Source: JANPCX01 sp046094425 (GTDB lineage: Bacteria; Pseudomonadota; Gammaproteobacteria; Burkholderiales; Burkholderiaceae_C). Taken from it: 17,215 nt of DNA. The translations under genes were made by a program, and so were the position numbers. The stretch is taken from assembly GCA_046094425.1 (NCBI GenBank), contig JBJTHI010000206.1, positions 1 through 17,215 of the forward strand. The letters run 5' to 3'. Each line of letters starts with the position of its first letter. Position 1 is the stretch's first letter. A model generated the notes under the pieces. It was not told the DNA's origin, made no database searches, and worked only from the letters and a program-made list of their open reading frames with translations. Below are positions 6,815-14,299 of this stretch, piece by piece.

Positions 6815-7483
6815 ATGAAGTCTGACGCACCTTCTTTGTCTACCCGAACCTACGCGGCCACCGCCCTGGTATTGGCTTGTTTGATGGGCACGGCCCATGC
6901 CGCCACCCCGGCCACTCCACCAGCCAAAGCCGCCGCCGTGGCGCCCAAACCTGACCTGGTCAAAGGCCAGGCCATCGCCACCAATGTGTGCATGGCCTGC
7001 CACACCTTTGATGGCAAACGCGGCGCACCCGCCAACCCGATTCTGCAAGGCCAGCATCCCGAGTACTTGGTCAAACAACTGGCCGACTTCAAAGCGGGCA
7101 AACGCAAAAACGCTGTGATGCAAGGTTTTGCCGCCACCTTGAGCGAGGAAGACATGCGCAACGTGGCCGCCTTCTACGCCAGTAAGGCTCCGGTGCCCGG
7201 CAATGCCACCAGCAAAGAGACCGTGGCTCTTGGCGAAAAAATTTACCGTGGTGGCATTTCTGACCGGGCCATCCCGGCTTGCGCGGGTTGCCATAGCCCC
7301 AACGGCGCAGGCATTCCCTCGCAATACCCACGCCTGGGCGGGCAGCACGCAGCCTACACCCAAGCTCAACTGACCGCTTACCGTGACGGCGGCCGAGTGA
7401 ACACCCAAATGACGGGAGTGGCCGCCAAGATGAGCGATAAAGAAATCAAAGCAGTCGCCGACTACATCGCAGGCTTGCGTTAA
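6815..7483 (+). CDS. Diheme cytochrome c4
   Basis: A 222-residue periplasmic electron carrier. A Sec signal peptide (TYAATALVLACLMGTAHA) is probably cleaved after residue 29. Two similar halves follow, each with one heme site: CMACH at 59-63 and CAGCH at 156-160. Each half has a downstream Met expected to be the sixth iron ligand (M102 in NAVMQGF, M199 in NTQMTGV). Family members pass electrons from the bc1 complex toward terminal oxidases such as cbb3. The ATG at 6815 follows an AAAGAGA ribosome binding site; an in-frame TTG at 6791 is rejected because it lies before that site. A strong terminator ends the transcript, so the gene is probably monocistronic although the resB-ccsA maturation genes are next. 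Confidence 0.95.
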   Translation: MKSDAPSLSTRTYAATALVLACLMGTAHAATPATPPAKAAAVAPKPDLVKGQAIATNVCMACHTFDGKRGAPANPILQGQHPEYLVKQLADFKAGKRKNAVMQGFAATLSEEDMRNVAAFYASKAPVPGNATSKETVALGEKIYRGGISDRAIPACAGCHSPNGAGIPSQYPRLGGQHAAYTQAQLTAYRDGGRVNTQMTGVAAKMSDKEIKAVADYIAGLR

Positions 7484-7507
7484 TCCGCGTCCACCCAGCC
7501 CTGCCAG

Positions 7508-7533
7508 AGGCCGGTCGCAGACCGGCCTTTTTT
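7508..7533 (+). terminator. Rho-independent terminator of the cytochrome c4 gene
   Basis: A 9-bp perfect stem AGGCCGGTC / GACCGGCCT (7508-7516 and 7520-7528) with a GCA loop is followed by a T-run to 7533. It lies 24 bases after the cytochrome c4 stop. Confidence 0.93.
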
Positions 7534-7592
7534 CTTCGCTGGAGGGCGCTCGTCCTGTGGGGGCATTGCCAGCGAACCCATCTCCCGCCAAC

Positions 7593-7598
7593 GATAAT
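7593..7598 (+). promoter_or_regulatory. Candidate -10 element immediately before resB
   Basis: GATAAT ends eight bases before the resB ATG at 7607. No Shine-Dalgarno sequence is present in the 20 bases upstream of the ATG. If this hexamer is the -10 box, transcription would begin at or next to the start codon, giving a leaderless mRNA. TTGCCA at 7566-7571 resembles a -35 box, but the 21-base spacer is too long. Confidence 0.4.
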
Positions 7599-7606
7599 TC
7601 GCTGTC

Positions 7607-9829
7607 ATGTCCTCTTTGGCTCCTGTTGACCCTTCACCTGCCGTGAATCAGACACCGCAGCGCCCGCAGCACTCCGCGACCCGGGAGTTGCTGGACTTGC
7701 TCGCGTCCATGCGGTTCTCCATTTCCCTGCTCACTGTCATTTGTATTGCTTCGGTGATCGGCACTGTGGTCAAACAGCACGAACCGCCGGTCAACTATGT
7801 AAATCAGTTCGGGCCGTTTTGGTCACAGGTGTTTGGTGCGGTGAACCTCTACACCGTGTACAGCGCTTGGTGGTTCTTGCTGATCCTGGCTTTTTTGGTG
7901 CTCTCCACCAGCCTGTGTATCGCTCGCAACACGCCGAAAATTTTGGCCGACTTGCGCAACTACAAAGAGAGCATGCGCGAACAAGCCTTGCAGGCGTTTC
8001 ACCTCAAGGGCCAAGCGCAAAGCAACGAATCGGCGGCTGACGCCCAAAGCCGCATCAGCGCCTTGCTGCAACAACAGGGCTGGAACCTCAAAGTACAAAA
8101 CCGCCCACAAGGCGTGATGCTGGCCGCACGCAAAGGGGCCAGCAACAAACTCGGCTACATCGCCGCGCACTCGGCCATTGTGTTGATTTGCGTGGGGGGC
8201 TTGCTGGACGGTGACCTTGTGGTCAAAGCGCAAATGTGGTGGCAAGGCAAAACCGCGTTTCAAGGCGGCGGTTTGGTGCGGGAGGTGAAGCCTGAGCACC
8301 GGCTTGCAAGCCACAACCCCACCTTCCGCGCCAACCTCTTGGTGCCTGAGGGCGAGCGCTCGGGCACGGCCCTCATCAGCATGCAAGAAGGCGTGGTCTT
8401 GCAAGACTTGCCCTTCGACGTGGAGTTGAAAAAATTCATCGTCGAGTACTACAGCACTGGCATGCCCAAACTCTTTGCCAGTGAAATACTGATTCACGAC
8501 CGCGACACCGGACAAGCCATCCCCGCCACGGTCGAAGTGAACAAACCCGCCTTCCACCGAGGCGTGGCCATTTACCAAAGCAGCTTTGACGACGGTGGCT
8601 CCACCCTGCAACTGCGCGGCATCCCCATGGCAGCGGGCGTGAAACCGCTGGACATTGAAGGCCAAGTGGGCAGCAGCAAACAACTGGGCAAAACCGATTC
8701 AGCCGCCAACGCACCGGGCGGCATCAGCGAAACACTCCAACTCGAATTCACCGGTCTGCGTGTCATCAACGTGGAGAACTTTGGCAGCGGCGAGTCGGCC
8801 ACGTCCACCTCGGGAGCGGATGTGCGCAAAGTGAATTTGCAAACCAGCTTTCAAACCCTGAGCGAACACCTGGGTTCGGGGGCCAAAGTGCGCAATAAAA
8901 AAGACCTGCGCAACATGGGCCCCTCGGTGAGCTACAAGCTGCGCGATGCCGCCGGCCAGGCGCGCGAATTCAACAACTACATGCTGCCGGTGGAACTGGA
9001 CGGACACTCGGTGTTCTTGGCCGGTGTACGCAACGACCCCAGCGAAAGTTTCAAATACCTGCGCTTGCCTGCCGACGAGCAAGGCCGCCTGGACGGCTTC
9101 ATCCGCTTGCGTGATGCCCTGGCCGACCCGGCCCTGCGCGAACAAGCGGTGGATCGTTTTGTGGCCAACGCTGCACCAGCCAATGCCCAGTCGCAAGAAC
9201 AGTTACGCGCCTCGGCCCGCTTGACCCTCGCCTTGTTCGCAGGGACTGAACAAGCACCTCGTCCTGACAATTCACCAAGCAACTCGCCCGACCTGCCACC
9301 CGAACAAAAAATTGGCGGCCTGCCCAACCTGTCCATGTTCTTGGAAGCCCGCGTGCCCGAAGCGTCCCGAGAAAACTTCTCTGGCGTGCTGCTGCGCATC
9401 CTCAACGGCTGTTTGGTGGAATTGCTGCAACTATCGCGCCAGCAGGCGGGTTTGCCGCCGCTCAAAAACGACGAGGCCACTGCTGCTTTCATGAGCCAAG
9501 CGGTGATGTCGCTGTCTGACAGTTTCTTCTATCCCGCACCGCTGCTGTTCGCTTTGACGGATTTCAAACAAGTGCAAGCCAGCGTCTTCCAAGTGGCCCG
9601 TGCGCCGGGGAAAAATCTGGTTTATTTGGGCTCTATTGCACTCATCATTGGCTTGTTTGCCATGCTCTATGTGCGTGAGCGCCGTTTGTGGGTATGGATC
9701 ACCACTTCCAGTGCAACCAACGGCAGCCACATCACCACCGCCTTGTCCACCACACGCCGCACGCTGGACGCTGACGCCGAATTTGAAAACTTGAAGTCCC
9801 ATATTCTTCAATTGAGGAAGTCGCCATGA
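7607..9829 (+). CDS. resB: Cytochrome c biogenesis protein ResB/Ccs1 (System II)
   Basis: A 740-residue membrane protein that, with CcsA/ResC, delivers heme and attaches it to apocytochromes c outside the inner membrane. Helices are seen at about residues 36-55 (FSISLLTVICIASVIGTVV), 86-104 (AWWFLLILAFLVLSTSLCI), 182-200 (LGYIAAHSAIVLICVGGLL) and 670-690 (LVYLGSIALIIGLFAMLYV). A long soluble periplasmic domain of about 470 residues lies between the third and fourth. It contains the HRGVAIYQSSFDDGGS segment typical of ResB. The size fits the larger betaproteobacterial form of the family. Its TGA overlaps the ccsA ATG (ATGA, 9826-9829), so the two are translationally coupled. Location next to cytochrome c4 provides an obvious client. 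Confidence 0.95.
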   Translation: MSSLAPVDPSPAVNQTPQRPQHSATRELLDLLASMRFSISLLTVICIASVIGTVVKQHEPPVNYVNQFGPFWSQVFGAVNLYTVYSAWWFLLILAFLVLSTSLCIARNTPKILADLRNYKESMREQALQAFHLKGQAQSNESAADAQSRISALLQQQGWNLKVQNRPQGVMLAARKGASNKLGYIAAHSAIVLICVGGLLDGDLVVKAQMWWQGKTAFQGGGLVREVKPEHRLASHNPTFRANLLVPEGERSGTALISMQEGVVLQDLPFDVELKKFIVEYYSTGMPKLFASEILIHDRDTGQAIPATVEVNKPAFHRGVAIYQSSFDDGGSTLQLRGIPMAAGVKPLDIEGQVGSSKQLGKTDSAANAPGGISETLQLEFTGLRVINVENFGSGESATSTSGADVRKVNLQTSFQTLSEHLGSGAKVRNKKDLRNMGPSVSYKLRDAAGQAREFNNYMLPVELDGHSVFLAGVRNDPSESFKYLRLPADEQGRLDGFIRLRDALADPALREQAVDRFVANAAPANAQSQEQLRASARLTLALFAGTEQAPRPDNSPSNSPDLPPEQKIGGLPNLSMFLEARVPEASRENFSGVLLRILNGCLVELLQLSRQQAGLPPLKNDEATAAFMSQAVMSLSDSFFYPAPLLFALTDFKQVQASVFQVARAPGKNLVYLGSIALIIGLFAMLYVRERRLWVWITTSSATNGSHITTALSTTRRTLDADAEFENLKSHILQLRKSP

Positions 9830-11166
9830 ATACCTCCACCCTGAACCTGCCACGCTCGGGTTATTTCAGCCAGCGCAGCATCTTCGATTGGGCCTTTGCT
9901 GCGCTCGTGCTCATTGGCGGTGTCTATGGTTTTCAGCGTTATGCCGCCTCCATGGATGGGTACGAAAAAGCCATCCTCATCGGCACCCTTCCATGTTTGA
10001 TTGCTTTGGCTTGGTTCTGGGGCAGCCTACGCCGTTTGATGCTGGCCGTGGGCGGTGTGAGCCTGATGGCGATTGCGCTTTACAACCGGCAAATGGACGG
10101 TTTTGGTGCGGACTTGGCCCAGGCCGACAGCGTGTTTTGGCTCAAGTATTTCCTCTCCAGCCAAAGCGCCATTTTGTGGATGAGCGTGCTCACCTTCATG
10201 AGCACGGTGTTTTATTGGATAGGTTTTGCCGCCAAAGCAGATGACAACGCTGCCACCCGCATCGGCTCGGGATTGGCCTGGGCGGCCGTCTTCATGGCCT
10301 TGGTGGGCACCTTCGTGCGTTGGTTTGAGAGCCACCAGATCGCGCCCGACATTGGCCACATCCCGGTGAGCAACCTCTATGAAGTGTTCGTGCTGTTTTG
10401 CTGGATGACCACGCTGTTTTATTTGTATTACGAACAGCACTACCAAACCCGCAACCTCGGTGCCTTTGTGATGTTGGTGGTGAGTGCGGCAGTAGGCTTT
10501 TTACTTTGGTACACCGTGGTGCGCGAGGCGCACGAAATTCAACCTTTGGTGCCCGCCTTGCAAAGCTGGTGGATGAAGTTGCATGTGCCGGCCAACTTCA
10601 TCGGCTATGGCACCTTTGCTATTGCCGCCATGGTCGCCTTTGCTTACCTCGTGAAACAAAAAGCCCATGAACGCAACTGGCTCAAACTGGCCCCACTGTT
10701 TTTGCTGGGCATGGTGCTCTGTTTAGAGCCGATTGTGTTCCGGCAAAAAGCCATTGAGGGCTTGAGTAGTTACTGGGCGGTGTATTTCGGCGTGTCGGCC
10801 CTGATCGTGGGCGGCATTTTGTCCATGCGCGAGCGCATTGCAGGGCGCTTGCCCGCCTTTGAGGTGCTGGACGACGTGATGTACAAAGCCATCGCCGTCG
10901 GCTTTGCCTTCTTCACCATTGCCACCATCCTCGGCGCCTTCTGGGCTGCCGAAGCCTGGGGCGGTTATTGGAGCTGGGACCCCAAAGAAACCTGGGCCCT
11001 CATCGTGTGGTTGAACTACGCCGCTTGGTTGCACATGCGGCTGATGAAAGGGCTGCGCGGCACGGTATCGGCCTGGTGGGCATTGATTGGCCTCGTGGTC
11101 ACCACCTTTGCCTTCTTGGGTGTGAACATGTTCCTCTCGGGTTTGCATTCCTACGGCGAACTGTGA
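9826..11166 (+). CDS. ccsA: Cytochrome c biogenesis protein CcsA/CcsB/ResC (System II heme handling)
   Basis: A 446-residue polytopic membrane protein of the heme-handling family. The hallmark tryptophan-rich WWD motif is at about residues 378-394 (WGGYWSWDPKETWALIV) and is predicted to face the periplasm and bind heme. Candidate heme-ligand histidines are H170 (in HQIAPDIGHIPVSNLYE), H253 (in MKLHVPANF) and H441 (in LHSYGEL). Many hydrophobic helices are seen across the chain. The first four, before about residue 160, extend beyond the core family domain, as is common for the ResC form in betaproteobacteria. It forms the cytochrome c synthase with ResB, encoded just upstream with a four-base overlap. 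Confidence 0.95.
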   Translation: MNTSTLNLPRSGYFSQRSIFDWAFAALVLIGGVYGFQRYAASMDGYEKAILIGTLPCLIALAWFWGSLRRLMLAVGGVSLMAIALYNRQMDGFGADLAQADSVFWLKYFLSSQSAILWMSVLTFMSTVFYWIGFAAKADDNAATRIGSGLAWAAVFMALVGTFVRWFESHQIAPDIGHIPVSNLYEVFVLFCWMTTLFYLYYEQHYQTRNLGAFVMLVVSAAVGFLLWYTVVREAHEIQPLVPALQSWWMKLHVPANFIGYGTFAIAAMVAFAYLVKQKAHERNWLKLAPLFLLGMVLCLEPIVFRQKAIEGLSSYWAVYFGVSALIVGGILSMRERIAGRLPAFEVLDDVMYKAIAVGFAFFTIATILGAFWAAEAWGGYWSWDPKETWALIVWLNYAAWLHMRLMKGLRGTVSAWWALIGLVVTTFAFLGVNMFLSGLHSYGEL

Positions 11167-11211
11167 GCCAAGCACGTTAAAGTGAGCGCACAACATTTGT
11201 GAGGCCGCACC

Positions 11212-11556
11212 ATGCCCTATGTGAGCCGCAATGCGCAAGGTCAAATTGAAAGCATGCACCGCCACGCGGGCGTTGATGGTGAAGAGTTCTTGGAGAACCA
11301 CCACCCCGAGGTGCAAGCCTTTGTGGGCCGCGTAGAAAGAAACACTGCGCCGCAAGAGTTTGACCAACTCGACGCCGATTTCGTGCGCGTGATCGAAGAC
11401 GTGATCGACACCCTCATCGTCAAAAACATCATCAACATCACCGAGTTGCCTGAACAAGCCCAGGCCAAACTCTTTGCCCGCAAGAGCTTCCGCGAGCGGG
11501 TGTCGAAAAGTTCGCTGCGGCTGTTTGAGCCCTCGAAGTTTGGTGATGTGATTTGA
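11212..11556 (+). CDS. Conserved small acidic protein, function unknown
   Basis: A 114-residue cytoplasmic protein with no signal peptide or helix long enough to span a membrane. It begins MPYVSRNAQGQIESMHR, has a central block HHPEVQAFVGRV, FVRVIEDVIDTLIVKNIINI and a basic tail (ARKSFRERVSKSS). From memory this resembles a short protein found widely in proteobacteria and often labelled 'tryptophan synthase beta subunit-like'; no part of the TrpB PLP fold is visible, so that label is not supported. It sits 45 bp after ccsA and 52 bp before msrP on the same strand and may share their transcript. GTGAGG about 8 bases upstream of the ATG could serve as ribosome binding site. No function is assigned. 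Confidence 0.8.
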   Translation: MPYVSRNAQGQIESMHRHAGVDGEEFLENHHPEVQAFVGRVERNTAPQEFDQLDADFVRVIEDVIDTLIVKNIINITELPEQAQAKLFARKSFRERVSKSSLRLFEPSKFGDVI

Positions 11557-11608
11557 GTCTGTAAGAACCTCGCACTTCCGTGCGACCCACCCTTGGAGGA
11601 CGGCCCAC

Positions 11609-12607
11609 ATGCACTACCACCGCGACCAAGGGTTTGCGCACAACGTCAGCAGCGAAATAACCCCGCAGCGCGTTTACGAGCTGCGCCGCGAACTCATCAA
11701 ACGCATGGCTTTGGGTGGCGGTGGTTTCGCCCTGGCCAGTTTGGCGGCACGTGAGGCCTTCGCCCAAACCAACACCAAAGCCCCCGGCAAACTCGCTGCC
11801 TTGCCTGCCGCCCGCAGCAACGTGGCGGGCAGCGCCACCATGGAAAAACTGACCCCCTACGACGACGTGGTCAGCTACAACAACTTCTACGAATTCGGCA
11901 CCGACAAAGCCGACCCGGCGCGCCACGCCAAATCCCTCATCACCCGCCCCTGGACGGTGAGCGTGGAAGGGGCCATCAAACGCCCCAAGGTGTACGACAT
12001 CGACGAGCTGCTCAAACTCAGCGCTCAAGAAGAACGCACCTACCGCATGCGCTGCGTGGAAGGCTGGTCTATGGTGATTCCGTGGGTGGGGTACTCGCTG
12101 GCCGAGCTCATCAAACGGGTCGAGCCCACGGGCAACGCCAAGTTTGTGGAGTTCATCACCCTGGCCGACAAAAAGCAGATGAATGGCCTTGGAAGCAGCG
12201 TGCTCGATTGGCCCTATGTAGAAGGCCTGCGCTTGGATGAAGCCATGCACCCGCTCACGCTGCTGTCCTTTGGCCTCTACGGGGAAGTCATGCCCAATCA
12301 AAACGGCGCACCGGTGCGCCTGGTGGTGCCCTGGAAATACGGCTTCAAAAGCGGCAAGTCCATCGTGAAAATTCGCTTCACCGAAAAAATGCCGCCGACC
12401 AGTTGGAACAAAGCCGGGCCGCAAGAATATGGTTTTTATTCCAACGTGAACCCGAAAGTAGACCACCCGCGCTGGAGCCAGGCCACCGAGAGGCGCATCG
12501 GCGAAGACGGCCTCTTCGCCAAAAAGCGCCCCACGCTCATGTTCAACGGCTACGAAGCCCAAGTGGGGCAGTTGTATGCGGGCATGGATTTGAAGAAATT
12601 CTTCTGA
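11609..12607 (+). CDS. msrP: Methionine sulfoxide reductase catalytic subunit MsrP (YedY), molybdoenzyme
   Basis: A 332-residue periplasmic molybdoenzyme that reduces methionine sulfoxide in envelope proteins after oxidative damage. The N-terminus carries a Tat-type signal: twin arginines at 26-27 in ELRRELIKRMALGGGG, a hydrophobic stretch and likely cleavage after residue 52 (AFA). The sulfite-oxidase-fold core follows: YNNFYEFGTDK, then YRMRCVEGWSMVIPWVGYSL with C148 as the expected molybdenum-ligating cysteine, and VVPWKYGFKSGKSIVKIRF. Length matches E. coli YedY (334). A good ribosome binding site (TTGGAGGA, 11592-11599) lies ten bases before the ATG. Its membrane electron donor MsrQ follows after a repeat element rather than directly. 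Confidence 0.96.
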   Translation: MHYHRDQGFAHNVSSEITPQRVYELRRELIKRMALGGGGFALASLAAREAFAQTNTKAPGKLAALPAARSNVAGSATMEKLTPYDDVVSYNNFYEFGTDKADPARHAKSLITRPWTVSVEGAIKRPKVYDIDELLKLSAQEERTYRMRCVEGWSMVIPWVGYSLAELIKRVEPTGNAKFVEFITLADKKQMNGLGSSVLDWPYVEGLRLDEAMHPLTLLSFGLYGEVMPNQNGAPVRLVVPWKYGFKSGKSIVKIRFTEKMPPTSWNKAGPQEYGFYSNVNPKVDHPRWSQATERRIGEDGLFAKKRPTLMFNGYEAQVGQLYAGMDLKKFF

Positions 12608-12759
12608 AAACCGGCTCTATTGAGTTTTCCATCAAGCATGACCGCACACACCGTTCGGACTGAGTCTGTCCAAGCCAGCGTATGCCTCAGTACCAGCCCT
12701 TCGACAGGCTCAGGGCGAACGGATTTGTTTTGCCTTGGATTTCGGAAACGTCAATAGCG
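12608..12759. other. msrP-msrQ spacer, occupied mainly by an inverted repeat pair
   Basis: This 152-bp spacer contains the REPIN-like element listed separately, flanked by short unremarkable sequence. No promoter was recognised. GGAA near 12744 is the only candidate ribosome binding site for msrQ. Confidence 0.6.
12651..12722. repeat. REPIN-like inverted pair of a Comamonadaceae dispersed repeat
   Basis: The left arm (12651-12676, starting CCGTTCGGACTGAG) and right arm (12697-12722, CCCTTCGACAGGCTCAGGGC then GAACGG) are inverted copies matching at about 20 of 26 positions around a 20-base spacer. In RNA they would fold into a long imperfect hairpin. The right arm is a sequence I recognise from memory as a very common intergenic repeat in Comamonadaceae. 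Only this one pair was found in the window. A mobile, REP-like origin is inferred. Confidence 0.7.
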
Positions 12760-13383
12760 ATGCGCACACCGAGCAACGGTCTGTTGCACCCCGCCACCAA
12801 ACCGCTGGTTTTTTTGCTGTGTTGTTTGCCCTTCGTCTGGCTGTTCTACGGCGCTTACGCCGACACCTTGGGTGCTAATCCGGCCGAAACCTTGATCCGC
12901 AGCACTGGCGACTGGACGCTGCGTTTTTTATGCCTCACCCTGTGCGTCACCCCGCTGCGGCAACTCACCGGCCTGGCGGCCTTGGCGCGTTTCAGGCGCA
13001 TGCTGGGCCTGTTCACCTTCTTCTACGCCGTGCTGCATTTTTTGTCCTATGCCTGGCTCGACATGGGTTTTGACGCGGCCGCCATCCTCCAAGACATTCC
13101 CAAACGCCCCTTCGCCTTGGTTGGCGCACTGGCCCTCTTGCTACTGCTGCCCCTGGCCGCCACCTCCTTCAACCGCGCCATCAAAACCCTGGGCGCCAAA
13201 CGCTGGCAAACCCTGCACAAATCCATCTACGCCATCGCCTTGCTGGCCTTGCTGCATTTTTTTTGGATGCGCTCAGGAAAAAATGACTATGCCGAGGTGG
13301 TTGCGTATGCGTGCATCGTGGCAGCGTTGTTGGGGTGGCGGGTGGTGGCCAGAGCAAAAGAAGGGCTAAATCGCGCTGGTTGA
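12760..13383 (+). CDS. msrQ: MsrQ (YedZ), heme-binding membrane subunit of the MsrPQ system
   Basis: A 207-residue inner-membrane b-type heme protein that passes electrons from the respiratory quinone pool or flavin donors to periplasmic MsrP. It is mostly hydrophobic helices: PLVFLLCCLPFVWLFYGAY, FTFFYAVLHFLSYAWL, LVGALALLLLLPLA and SIYAIALLALLHFFWM, with candidate heme histidines in VLHFLS, TLHKS and LLHFFW. The motifs STGDWTLRFLCLTLCVTPLR and KRWQTLHKSIYA are typical. The open frame reaches upstream to 12682, but that part (PFDRLRANGF) is the translated dispersed repeat; the ATG at 12760 gives the normal family length and start. Confidence 0.94.
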   Translation: MRTPSNGLLHPATKPLVFLLCCLPFVWLFYGAYADTLGANPAETLIRSTGDWTLRFLCLTLCVTPLRQLTGLAALARFRRMLGLFTFFYAVLHFLSYAWLDMGFDAAAILQDIPKRPFALVGALALLLLLPLAATSFNRAIKTLGAKRWQTLHKSIYAIALLALLHFFWMRSGKNDYAEVVAYACIVAALLGWRVVARAKEGLNRAG

Positions 13384-13543
13384 GTGCCCCCTCAAACCCG
13401 CCCCAGCGCTACCTCTGTCGTCAGAATGGAACTGCGCTGAGGTCATCCCGCAACAAGGGGGTACGACCCGAGACCACAGGTAGTTACACTGCCGGCCGGG
13501 CGAGAGCGGATGCGCTACTCGATGTCAATACTTGGAGGGAACC
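13384..13543. other. Spacer before the three-gene exported-protein cassette
   Basis: This 160-bp stretch must contain the cassette promoter if it is transcribed independently of msrQ. TACACT at 13485-13490 (4 of 6 to the -10 consensus) is the best hexamer seen, without a good -35 box. No terminator hairpin for msrQ was found. Confidence 0.4.
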
Positions 13544-14299
13544 ATGTCTGTCTGTTTTGGCGTGCCGACTGTCGGTAGCAACAAATTCAGTTTTCAGCGA
13601 CTGCTGGCAACTGTACTGATCGCACTTCTGTTTGTCGCAACCGAGTCAACATTCGCACAAGCAGCCGCCTCGAAGAACTTGGCTCCGGGCTTTTCTGTGC
13701 TGCCCAAGGGGTCAAAAGTAGTCATGATGCCTATCGATGTGGAATTGTTTTCGCTCTCGGCTGGCGGCGTCGCCGAGCCCAAGGCCGATTGGACGCAAGC
13801 TGCGCACGGACACATGACCAAAGCCATATCGGCCAGCATTAAAGAGCTTGGACTCGACGCGACCTTGATGGAAGAAAAAGATGCGGATGAGTTTGCAGAG
13901 CAAGTCGGTTTACACGCAGCCGTAGCTCGAGCCATTTCATTGCATCACGCATTCGGTGGTGGTTGGGCGCTACCCACCAAAGAAGGCAAGTTGGACTGGA
14001 GTTTTGACGACGCCATGAAGTCGATCCAAACGAAATCAGGTGCTAAGTATGGTCTCTTCGTGTGGGTCAGAGACAGCTACGCCAGCGCGGAACGTAAAGC
14101 CGCCATGGTGCTGTTGGCCATCGCAGGCATAGGCATCACAGGAGGCATCCAAGTGGGCTACGCATCGCTGGTCGACCTGGACACCGGTAAGGTGGTGTGG
14201 TTCAACCAGCTAGCACGGGCTTCCGGTGACTTGCGTGAAGCCGCACCAGCCAAAGAGTCCATCAATGCGTTGTTGACCAATTTCCCTAAACAGCAATGA
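13544..14299 (+). CDS. Exported protein of unknown function, partner of an M48 peptidase
   Basis: A 251-residue protein with a Sec signal peptide (FQRLLATVLIALLFVATE, likely cleavage after AQA near residue 34-36). The mature part begins with a beta-strand-like KGSKVVMMPIDVELFSLSAGG, followed by KADWTQAAHGHM, a helical middle, GLFVWVRDSYASAERKA, a Gly-rich hydrophobic stretch (MVLLAIAGIGITGGIQVGY) and ASLVDLDTGKVVWFNQLA near the C-terminus. The pattern recalls CsgG-like or envelope assembly folds, but no family is assigned. The ATG at 13544 follows GGAGGGA; an in-frame TTG at 13532 would overlap that site and is rejected. Its stop overlaps the peptidase start (ATGA). Base composition looks lower in GC than the msr genes by eye. 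From memory, similar proteins with the SYAS motif accompany this type of peptidase elsewhere. Confidence 0.85.
   Translation: MSVCFGVPTVGSNKFSFQRLLATVLIALLFVATESTFAQAAASKNLAPGFSVLPKGSKVVMMPIDVELFSLSAGGVAEPKADWTQAAHGHMTKAISASIKELGLDATLMEEKDADEFAEQVGLHAAVARAISLHHAFGGGWALPTKEGKLDWSFDDAMKSIQTKSGAKYGLFVWVRDSYASAERKAAMVLLAIAGIGITGGIQVGYASLVDLDTGKVVWFNQLARASGDLREAAPAKESINALLTNFPKQQ

Noticed and set aside
6740..7591. Minus-strand open frame of 283 codons antisense to cytochrome c4
   Set aside because: It would cross the terminator and mirrors the two-heme coding sequence; no domain is visible.
7823..8683. Minus-strand open frame of 286 codons within resB
   Set aside because: His/Ala/Gln-rich antisense shadow of the resB coding frame.
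11438..12562. Minus-strand open frame of 374 codons antisense to msrP
   Set aside because: The plus strand is an intact MsrP with Tat signal and catalytic Cys; the antisense has no recognisable motif and is His/Gly/Val-rich as expected of a shadow.
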